A stretch of 8,798 bases of DNA from JBAZOD01 sp041648955 (GTDB lineage Bacteria > Patescibacteriota > Patescibacteriia > Patescibacteriales > JAQTRU01): NCBI GenBank assembly GCA_041648955.1, contig JBAZOD010000039.1, positions 1 to 8,798 on the forward strand. The letters are read 5' to 3'. Shown piece by piece: positions 4,784 through 8,798 of the stretch. Below the pieces are notes generated by a model. The model saw nothing but the letters and a program-made list of their open reading frames with translations. It made no database searches and had not been told where the DNA came from. Positions within the stretch are counted from its first letter, which is position 1, and each line of letters opens with the position of its first letter. Both the position numbers and the translations under genes were made by a program.

Positions 4784-4857
4784 CGGAATGGACGGGGCTC
4801 GAACCCGCGACCTTCTGCGTGACAGGCAGACGCTCTAACCAACTGAGCTACCACTCC
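4784..4857 (-). tRNA. tRNA-Asp (anticodon GTC)
   Basis: On the minus strand GGAGTGG pairs with CCATTCC (one G-U). The D-arm is GCTC/GAGC, the anticodon stem TCTGC/GCAGA, and the loop CTGTCAC gives anticodon GTC. The T-arm is GCGGG-TTCGAGC-CCCGT. The discriminator is G, as expected for tRNA-Asp, and CTA replaces CCA. Confidence 0.96.
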
Positions 4858-4900
4858 AATTCTTTCAAAAAATGGCTATTTTTTACCTAGCCACAAAAAA

Positions 4901-4929
4901 ATCATAGCAAAAAGGTTTTCTTTTGTCAA
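4901..4929 (-). promoter_or_regulatory. Promoter of tRNA-Asp
   Basis: On the minus strand TTGACA (4929-4924), 17 bp and TATGAT (4906-4901) with extended TGC. The start falls near 4894, so the leader opens with a 6-bp hairpin TGGCTA/TAGCCA (4893-4873) followed by TTTTTTG before the tRNA at 4857. Confidence 0.75.
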
Positions 4930-4951
4930 AGGCACGCTACCGTAAAAAACC

Positions 4952-4980
4952 TTGTCAAAAACCAGGCGATAAGCTATAAT
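4952..4980 (+). promoter_or_regulatory. Promoter of the DksA-like / lspA operon
   Basis: TTGTCA (4952-4957), 17 bp and TATAAT (4975-4980). It is divergent from the tRNA-Asp promoter, with -35 boxes 22 bp apart. The leader before the ATG at 5029 is about 42 nt. Confidence 0.7.
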
Positions 4981-5028
4981 CTAAATAATAAAACTAGCAA
5001 TCAGACAGTTTTTTTAATTTACACTAAT

Positions 5029-5412
5029 ATGGATAAAGAACTAAGTCCCGCCACAATCAAAGAAATAGAAAAACAGCTTTTAGCCCAAAAAAAACAAATT
5101 TTGGAAGATTTGAGTAAATTATCGCGTAAAGATGACCATGAAGCCGATGACCGGACAACTAAATTTCCAGAATACGGCGATAAACCTGACGAAAATGCCC
5201 AAGAAATCGCCGATTATTCTACTAATGTCGTAACCGAAAAAGTTTTGGAAAAAAGCTTGGAAGATATCAATAAATCCCTGGATCGGATAAAGAACGGCAC
5301 TTACGGAATTTGTAAATATTGCGGCAATCCGATTGCCGAAAAAAGATTATTGGCTCGGCCGACCGCCAGTTCTTGCATCAGTTGTAAAACCGAACTGCAA
5401 GAAAATGAATAA
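5029..5412 (+). CDS. TraR/DksA-family C4 zinc-finger protein
   Basis: The 127-residue protein has an N-terminal helical coiled-coil region (1-90) rich in Lys and Glu, with an acidic patch HEADDRTTKFPEYGDKPDEN (37-56). A C-terminal four-cysteine zinc finger follows: C95-x2-C98 and C116-x2-C119, 17 residues apart. This is the DksA/TraR fold, which in other bacteria enters the RNA polymerase secondary channel and tunes promoter activity, sometimes with ppGpp. The family's DxxDxA-type tip is not obvious, so regulation of this kind is an inference. The preceding promoter is good; no SD is seen at the ATG. The stop overlaps the lspA start by 8 bases, so the two are probably translationally coupled. 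Confidence 0.9.
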   Translation: MDKELSPATIKEIEKQLLAQKKQILEDLSKLSRKDDHEADDRTTKFPEYGDKPDENAQEIADYSTNVVTEKVLEKSLEDINKSLDRIKNGTYGICKYCGNPIAEKRLLARPTASSCISCKTELQENE

Positions 5413-5890
5413 ACTTTTCGCAAAAATATCCCTTAACGATATAGCTACTGCTTTGGCGGTGGCTATATTTTTTATCACTGATCGTTATCTAAAATCTTTG
5501 GCCTTAAATTCGGCCGGAAACGCGCCGTTTAAACTAATCGGCGACATCTTTTCTTTCCACTTCGTCGCCAATTCTTATATTTCCTTTTCTTTACCCCTGA
5601 GGGGTTGGCTTATAAATTTTATAATTTTATTGATAATAGGACTTTTAACTTATTATATTTTTTACCTAATTTTAAATAAAAAAGAGCAAAAAATAGAAAT
5701 AATACTATTGACACTTGTTTTATTTGGTGCTATAAGTAATATACTTGATCGTTTCATTTACGGCTATGTTGTCGATTACCTGGAATTACGATATTTTACG
5801 GTTTTCAATCTGGCCGACATAATGATTAGCGGCGGGGTGTTTGTTCTTTTGTTTAATAATCTAAAAGGAGGTAAATTTGATAAAGTCTGA
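5405..5890 (+). CDS. lspA: Lipoprotein signal peptidase (signal peptidase II)
   Basis: A 161-residue membrane aspartic protease that cleaves the signal peptide of diacylglyceryl-modified prolipoproteins. Helices lie at about 11-25, 67-90, 98-113 and 139-151. The conserved blocks are present: TDRYLK (25-30), VANSYISFSLP (54-64), SNILDR (111-116) with catalytic D115, VVDYLE (122-127) and FNLAD (134-138) with catalytic D138. The usual N-x-G-x-x-F block reads N-S-Y-I-S-F, with Gly replaced by Tyr. The start is set at the ATG at 5405, which overlaps the DksA-like stop; a longer in-frame reading from 5333 would only translate the zinc-finger region in another frame. The next gene starts inside its 3' end. 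Confidence 0.9.
   Translation: MNKLFAKISLNDIATALAVAIFFITDRYLKSLALNSAGNAPFKLIGDIFSFHFVANSYISFSLPLRGWLINFIILLIIGLLTYYIFYLILNKKEQKIEIILLTLVLFGAISNILDRFIYGYVVDYLELRYFTVFNLADIMISGGVFVLLFNNLKGGKFDKV
5867..5871 (+). promoter_or_regulatory. Strong SD (AAGGAGG) that sets a TTG start
   Basis: AAAAGGAGG ends at 5871, five bases before TTG at 5877. It is the only consensus SD I see in the window. No ATG occurs in this frame until residue 28, so the SD decides the start. Confidence 0.85.
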
Positions 5891-6179
5891 AGATATTGTT
5901 AGAAAAATTATTTCTGACAAAGAGACAGCGAAAAATTTAATTGTGGTCTGCCGGGAAATGGTAAAAACTGTCTGTAAACATAACGCCAAAAAGTTATTCC
6001 GGGAAAAGTCTGATTTGCGATCGTATGAATTGATCAAAGAAATAGAACTTTTCAAAAAGGCGCTGGTTGCCGATCAGTTCATCTCTCAAGAGGAGATAAA
6101 TGAAATGTCATATATAGAAATATATGACAAAATAATAAAAAGAGTCGGATTATCGAGAATAAGAGAACCTTTAAGCTAA
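5877..6179 (+). CDS. Small helical protein of unknown function, TTG start, third gene of the lspA operon
   Basis: A 100-residue soluble, charged, helix-rich protein (KSEDIVRKIISDKETAKNL; LVADQFISQEEINEMSYIEI) with no signal peptide, membrane segment or metal motif that I recognise. Translation starts at TTG, supported by a perfect SD. The gene overlaps the end of lspA by 14 bases, so it is co-translated. Its stop lies inside a terminator hairpin and overlaps the stop of the convergent gene at 6176-6928 by three bases. Operon position suggests regular co-expression with lspA and the DksA-like gene, which says little about function. Confidence 0.75.
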   Translation: MIKSEDIVRKIISDKETAKNLIVVCREMVKTVCKHNAKKLFREKSDLRSYELIKEIELFKKALVADQFISQEEINEMSYIEIYDKIIKRVGLSRIREPLS

Positions 6180-6193
6180 AGGGTCTCTTTTTT
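6161..6193 (+). terminator. Terminator of the DksA-like / lspA operon, overlapping both convergent stop codons
   Basis: AAGAGA + CCTTTA (6161-6173) pair with TAAAGG + TCTCTT (6177-6189) around AGC, with one A-G mismatch, then TTTT. The TAA of the plus gene (6177-6179) and the TAG of the minus gene (6178-6176) both lie in the hairpin. The T-tail favours the plus strand. Confidence 0.8.
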
Positions 6194-6928
6194 AATTTCA
6201 GTTTCTAAATCTTTCTGCAATCTAGCTAAATCGGCGTAAAAATCAAAAGCCCAATTCATTATATATTTTCTTTCTCCTTGCGGATCCTTAGGCATATTCT
6301 TCAAATCAATAAATATCCCCTGCTTATTAGAAAAGGTGATATATTCCTTTTTGGCTAGCGCCGACGCAATTTCCTGATCGCTGAATCCTTTTCGATCGCT
6401 ATATTTTTTTTCTTCCTTGATTCTCAATTCTTCCGGGAAATCTTTATTAAAATTAATGTTTATCTGTCTCACGGCCAGTTTGATATCACTGATTAGGCGA
6501 TTGTGATAATTTCTTCTGGCGGCGTCGGAACTGCCCATGACCGCTCTATATTTTTCTCCGTCATCAAGAGATTCTTTCTGACTACTCATGTTATTGATAT
6601 GATTAACATAATTGTTAACGTCGTCAACTATATTATGCAGAAATTTTAGAATCGCTACTTTTCTATTGTGTAAAATTTCCAATTCGGCCAAATCATTCTT
6701 AAATTCATCTTTTAATTTAAAAACAGCGATACTACCTAGAACCTCTTCGAAGTTTGCGGCGATAGAAGAATGGATCTCTTGCTGTTCAATGATCTTTCCG
6801 CCAGCTTCTGATGTTGCCTTATTCTCCTGATATTCCTTAATTTCCTCTTTCAATTCTCGACGAGATACCTCCTCGGGGTATAAATCGGGGTATTTATTAG
6901 CGTCGCGAAAATATTTTAGGTCTTCCAT
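6176..6928 (-). CDS. 250-aa helix-rich cytosolic protein of unknown function
   Basis: I do not recognise the family with confidence; the opening MEDLKYFRDANKYPDLYPEE recalls uncharacterised CPR proteins. The protein has no signal peptide or membrane segment. It is strongly charged and predicted helical, with long Lys/Glu-rich stretches (RRELKEEIKEYQENK near 23-37; FKLKDEFKNDLAELEILHNR near 70-89) suited to coiled coils. A more globular C-terminus follows (ITFSNKQGIFIDLKNMPKDP, MNWAFDFYADLARLQKDLE). It starts 27 bases after tsaE on the same strand, so the two probably form one transcript. TATAAT with TGA in front (extended -10, no good -35) in that gap may add an internal promoter. It ends convergent with, and overlapping, the lspA operon. 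Confidence 0.8.
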   Translation of the reverse strand: MEDLKYFRDANKYPDLYPEEVSRRELKEEIKEYQENKATSEAGGKIIEQQEIHSSIAANFEEVLGSIAVFKLKDEFKNDLAELEILHNRKVAILKFLHNIVDDVNNYVNHINNMSSQKESLDDGEKYRAVMGSSDAARRNYHNRLISDIKLAVRQININFNKDFPEELRIKEEKKYSDRKGFSDQEIASALAKKEYITFSNKQGIFIDLKNMPKDPQGERKYIMNWAFDFYADLARLQKDLETEIKKETL

Positions 6929-6955
6929 ATTTTTATTATCTTTAATATTATTATA

Positions 6956-7399
6956 TCATTTTACAATTATTTCCCGGGAATTGCCACTAATTTGTCTGAT
7001 TTCAATAACGACGGCTCCTTGGGGCCAGACGCTTTTTACTCTTTCGCCCCACTCTATAGCCGTTACCGTGTCCGAAGAATTAAAAAATTCTTCGACTCCG
7101 AGTACTTTTAAATCCTTGCCGGATTTTAAACGATAGGCGTCGATATGGCAAAAAAATTTTGCTTTATTTTTTAATTTGACGGCGGCGGAGCCTGTTTTGT
7201 AAACTTTTATAATATTAAATGTCGGGCTGTTAACCCGTCCCCTGACACCCAGCCCCTTAGCCAGCCCTTGGAGTAATTTAGTCTTACCGGCGCCCAAATC
7301 GCCATTAAGAACAAAGACCTCCCCGCCATGGCATTTTTTGGCTAATTTCTGACCGAGGTTAAATGTTTCTACCTCATTTTTAGTGACTATCTTCTCCAT
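6956..7399 (-). CDS. tsaE: tRNA threonylcarbamoyladenosine biosynthesis ATPase TsaE (YjeE)
   Basis: The 147-residue P-loop protein is the normal TsaE size. TsaE hydrolyses ATP for the TsaB-TsaD complex that makes t6A37 in ANN-decoding tRNAs. The Walker A motif is GDLGAGKT (33-40). The family blocks NSPTF (57-61), HIDAYRL (85-91) and AIEWGER (114-120) are all present. A loop near 68-80 (TGSAAVKLKNKAK) is longer than usual. The ATG at 7399-7397 has no SD. TsaB, TsaC and TsaD are not in the window. It is the first gene of a minus-strand pair with the 250-aa protein and begins just beyond the terminator at 7442-7472, so it needs its own promoter; none is clear. Confidence 0.95.
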   Translation of the reverse strand: MEKIVTKNEVETFNLGQKLAKKCHGGEVFVLNGDLGAGKTKLLQGLAKGLGVRGRVNSPTFNIIKVYKTGSAAVKLKNKAKFFCHIDAYRLKSGKDLKVLGVEEFFNSSDTVTAIEWGERVKSVWPQGAVVIEIRQISGNSREIIVK

Positions 7400-7441
7400 A
7401 ATTAAAAGTCTAGACGATTACGGTTAAAAAATAAAGGGGGA

Positions 7442-7472
7442 AATAAAAAAGGAAGGCTATTGCTAGACTTCC
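7442..7472 (-). terminator. Terminator of the secreted-protein gene, sister of the one at 1358-1390
   Basis: On the minus strand GGAAG (7472-7468), an interior with one mismatch and a TAG/CTA pairing, CTTCC (7455-7451), then TTTTTTATTT. Start, end and T-tail match the terminator of the 126-aa ORF. Confidence 0.85.
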
Positions 7473-7481
7473 TTTGTAAAT

Positions 7482-8102
7482 TTACGGTTTCCAATTTATA
7501 CCAATTTTTAATAATTGATTTTCATTTTTAAAATCATAACCGACATCCGTATAAACTGAGAAATCCTTACTGACTGCCTGAGTATATTTCAACGACACGG
7601 TGTGTTGTGGCTTATTCTTCATATAGTTGATAAGACAATAACTCACATTAAACCGCCAAGCACTCACAGTAATAGAATTTACTCCAAACAAAAACGAAGC
7701 GTCTGGTTCCATTTTTCCATTTGGCTGTCCGAAAGACCAACCGCCCCAGTGTAAAGTAGAAATGTACTTTATCGGAGAAAAAACAACCATAGCGCCACCA
7801 TAAGGAATATTACAGAAATAACCAATATTCGGGCCGATTAATATTTTATCCTTAAATAAACGATAAAAGTAGGTTATTTCTAAATCATTCTCACTGATTG
7901 TTGTTTGTAGAATAGCCTTATCGCTCTCTAGGTTAAAATATAAATACAGACCCGAACTTATTGCTCCTTTACCGGACGATATATCGATACTAGACAAATA
8001 AATATCCGTAGAATTATTTCTTGTTAGAGTTGAGTCAACTTTTGACTCAGCCAAAACACTAATCGTTAAAAACGAAAAAATTATTACCAGATTTTTTTTC
8101 AT
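7482..8102 (-). CDS. Secreted beta-rich protein of unknown function with Sec signal peptide
   Basis: The 206-residue product begins with a classic signal peptide: KK, the hydrophobic stretch LVIIFSFLTISVLA, and a cleavage site after A18. The mature part alternates polar and hydrophobic residues with many aromatics (GLYLYFNLES, LEITYFYRLFKDKILIG, WRFNVSYCLINYM, FSVYTDVGYDF) and ends LLKIGINWKP. It looks like antiparallel strands of a small outer-membrane-type beta-barrel. CPR bacteria are thought to lack an outer membrane, so location and role are unclear. It is monocistronic, in an expression unit that matches the one at 805-1390. The ATG is fixed by the shared sequence gaatc-ATG-AAAAA. It has no similarity in product to the 126-aa protein beyond the first four codons. 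Horizontal acquisition is possible. Confidence 0.8.
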   Translation of the reverse strand: MKKNLVIIFSFLTISVLAESKVDSTLTRNNSTDIYLSSIDISSGKGAISSGLYLYFNLESDKAILQTTISENDLEITYFYRLFKDKILIGPNIGYFCNIPYGGAMVVFSPIKYISTLHWGGWSFGQPNGKMEPDASFLFGVNSITVSAWRFNVSYCLINYMKNKPQHTVSLKYTQAVSKDFSVYTDVGYDFKNENQLLKIGINWKP

Positions 8103-8136
8103 GATTCATTTATTTTTTGAAGATTAATAATTATTA

Positions 8137-8197
8137 GGTTAATTACTAAATCTGCCTAAGTCCGTCGATTGGCGGAAGACAAAGTTAGTAATTAACC
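8137..8197 (-). promoter_or_regulatory. Leader hairpin, copy B of the repeated 5' UTR element
   Basis: The arms GGTTAATTAC and GTAATTAACC are a perfect 10-bp pair, continuing with one mismatch. The apex is occupied by a GC-rich mini-palindrome TCCG...CGGA (8161-8176), where copy A has only AAAA. Several pairs differ between A and B yet stay paired (G-U versus G-C, T-A versus T-G). Confidence 0.8.
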
Positions 8198-8201
8198 GAA
8201 C

Positions 8202-8215
8202 CCGCCAGCCGGCGG
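8202..8215. repeat. Small GC-rich palindrome between promoter and leader hairpin
   Basis: CCGCC (8202-8206), AGCC, GGCGG (8211-8215). The stretch between the -10 and hairpin is 54 bp here and 41 bp in the sister unit, so this palindrome looks like the inserted part. Confidence 0.6.
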
Positions 8216-8251
8216 AAATCTTATTTTTAAAAGATCTTTATTTAACTTTAA

Positions 8252-8280
8252 ATTATAGCATTTTTATCAATTTAAGTCAA
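8252..8280 (-). promoter_or_regulatory. Strong promoter with extended -10, for the secreted-protein gene
   Basis: On the minus strand TTGACT (8280-8275), 17 bp, TGC and TATAAT (8257-8252). It is similar along its length to the promoter at 805-833. Confidence 0.85.
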
Positions 8281-8307
8281 GTCTATTAAATAATATCCAT
8301 TTGTTCC

Positions 8308-8346
8308 ATAAAACAAAGGGGGACTGAACGGTCTCTTTTTGTTTTT
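8308..8346 (+). terminator. Hairpin with T-rich tail, old terminator beside a tRNA-Val fragment
   Basis: AAAACAAAGGGGGAC pairs with GTCTCTTTTTGTTTT on the plus strand, using several G-U pairs, around TGAACG. On the minus strand the same positions are A-C mismatches, so it works better on the plus strand, or it is a decayed tRNA-Val terminator. Confidence 0.45.
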
Positions 8347-8363
8347 GTGGGTGCACAAGGATT
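8347..8363 (-). pseudogene. tRNA-Val 3'-end fragment
   Basis: GTGGGTGCACAAGGATT matches the 3' end of tRNA-Val (8571-8587) at 16 of 17 positions and loses similarity inside the T-loop. It lies 224 bp beyond the intact gene. Confidence 0.75.
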
Positions 8364-8530
8364 TTCGCGCTCACTCGGCCTCAGAATAGGCCTCGCTCAC
8401 TTGTCCTTGGTCAGTGCTAAGCATCCCCCGGATGCTTAGCGACGCTCCCCTTTTCGGCCGCTTCTTCCGAAGTAGCTCAAGACTCGCTTCTGACCTGTCT
8501 GACCTGTTTGAATCGCTTGCCTATGGCATT
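8364..8530. other. GC-rich filler between tRNA-Val terminator and tRNA-Val fragment
   Basis: About 165 bp of GC-rich sequence without an ORF that I can support. It contains a perfect 11-bp palindrome GCTAAGCATCC/GGATGCTTAGC (8416-8440), an AGGCC/GGCCT inverted pair near 8378-8393, and a short direct repeat (CTGACCTGT) near 8490-8509. It occupies the same position as the GC-rich filler next to tRNA-Asp. Confidence 0.6.
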
Positions 8531-8568
8531 AACAAAAACTACTCAAATTCATTTGAGTAGTTTTTGTT
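8531..8568 (-). terminator. Terminator of the tRNA-Leu / tRNA-Val transcript
   Basis: AACAAAAACTACTCAAA (8531-8547) and TTTGAGTAGTTTTTGTT (8552-8568) form a 17-bp perfect stem; the T-rich ends work in both directions. Confidence 0.85.
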
Positions 8569-8571
8569 ATG

Positions 8572-8645
8572 TGGGCGCACAAGGATTCGAACCCTGGACC
8601 CCTTCGGTGTAAACGAAGTGCTCTAACCAGCTGAGCTATGCGCCC
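8572..8645 (-). tRNA. tRNA-Val (anticodon TAC)
   Basis: On the minus strand GGGCGCA pairs with TGCGCCC. The D-arm is GCTC/GAGC, the anticodon stem CTTCG/CGAAG, and the loop TTTACAC gives anticodon TAC. The T-arm is CAGGG-TTCGAAT-CCTTG. The discriminator is A; CCA is not fully encoded. Confidence 0.96.
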
Positions 8646-8660
8646 TATCACGTCCGATAG

Positions 8661-8744
8661 TGGGCGAAAGAGGACTTGAACCTCCACGGCCTTGCGGCCA
8701 CAAGCACCTCAAGCTTGCGTGTATACCAATTTCACCATTCGCCC
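8661..8744 (-). tRNA. tRNA-Leu (anticodon GAG)
   Basis: On the minus strand GGGCGAA pairs with TTCGCCC. The anticodon stem is CAAGC/GCTTG with loop TTGAGGT, giving anticodon GAG. A long variable arm TGGCC-GCAA-GGCCG marks a class II tRNA, and the T-arm is GGAGG-TTCAAGT-CCTCT. It lies 15 bases upstream of tRNA-Val, so the two are probably co-transcribed and processed. Confidence 0.95.
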
Positions 8745-8750
8745 GACAAC

Positions 8751-8779
8751 AAAAATCGTTAATTACTTAACGACTTTTT
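8751..8779 (-). terminator. Hairpin upstream of tRNA-Leu, probable terminator of an off-window transcript
   Basis: On the minus strand TCGTTAA (8773-8767) pairs with TTAACGA (8762-8756) around GTAA, flanked by A and T runs. It ends 6 bases before tRNA-Leu, so any tRNA promoter would have to overlap it; the tRNAs may instead be released by processing. Confidence 0.5.
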
Positions 8780-8798
8780 CTTTCAGTTTTTTCTTATA

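Noticed and set aside
4531..4800. CRISPR array
   Set aside because: The repeats are three copies of a tRNA 3' end with identical filler between them, not short repeats with unique spacers, and no cas genes are present.
5333..5404. 24-codon upstream extension of lspA
   Set aside because: It reads the zinc-finger region of the DksA-like gene in another frame. The ATG at 5405 gives a normal LspA length and a stop/start overlap.
5861..6055. Minus-strand ORF opposite the 100-aa gene
   Set aside because: The plus frame has a perfect SD, operon overlap and a terminator; the minus frame has none.
6612..6830. Plus-strand ORF opposite the 250-aa gene
   Set aside because: It is antisense to a longer continuous frame that forms a pair with tsaE.

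Overview
This AT-rich window most likely comes from a Candidate Phyla Radiation (Patescibacteria/Parcubacteria-type) bacterium. The clues are short compact genes, almost no Shine-Dalgarno (SD) sequences, four tRNA genes without a complete encoded CCA, a large-serine-recombinase N-terminus and several small proteins of no recognised family. The lineage is inferred from style and was not tested.

Layout. Bases 1-296 (minus) are the start of a serine recombinase that runs off the left edge. Bases 297-800 are non-coding and rich in palindromes. Bases 805-1390 are a self-contained expression unit (promoter, hairpin leader, 126-aa ORF, terminator), followed by a small membrane protein at 1469-1903. 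Bases 1983-3430 look like a 1.4-kb integrated element between two copies of a tRNA-Ser 3' end. It holds two broken small minus-strand genes, a highly structured RNA with its own promoter and terminator, and a methyltransferase. From 3498 the content looks like ordinary chromosome: an EamA-type transporter, a NUDIX hydrolase, tRNA-Arg, tRNA-Asp (minus), then DksA-like / lspA / small ORF as one plus-strand operon. That operon converges on a minus-strand pair, tsaE and a 250-aa unknown. Bases 7442-8280 (minus) are a second expression unit with the same promoter, leader and terminator as the first but an unrelated secreted protein. The window ends with minus-strand tRNA-Val and tRNA-Leu.

Three patterns stand out. 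(1) Two units in opposite orientation, about 6.5 kb apart, share promoter, structured leader, first codons and terminator while carrying unrelated ORFs. (2) Three tRNA genes (Ser, Asp, Val) have extra copies of their 3' ends starting inside the T-loop. The Ser copies bound the 1.4-kb element, and joining its ends restores a 44-codon reading frame across the attachment site. (3) The RNA at 2411-2566 folds into a long closing helix that competes with its own terminator, so it could be an unrecognised riboswitch or a stand-alone RNA.

The housekeeping part is coherent but unremarkable: lipoprotein signal peptidase, a tRNA t6A-modification ATPase, a zinc-finger regulator and tRNAs. Function calls rest on motifs read by eye; no database search or folding program was run.
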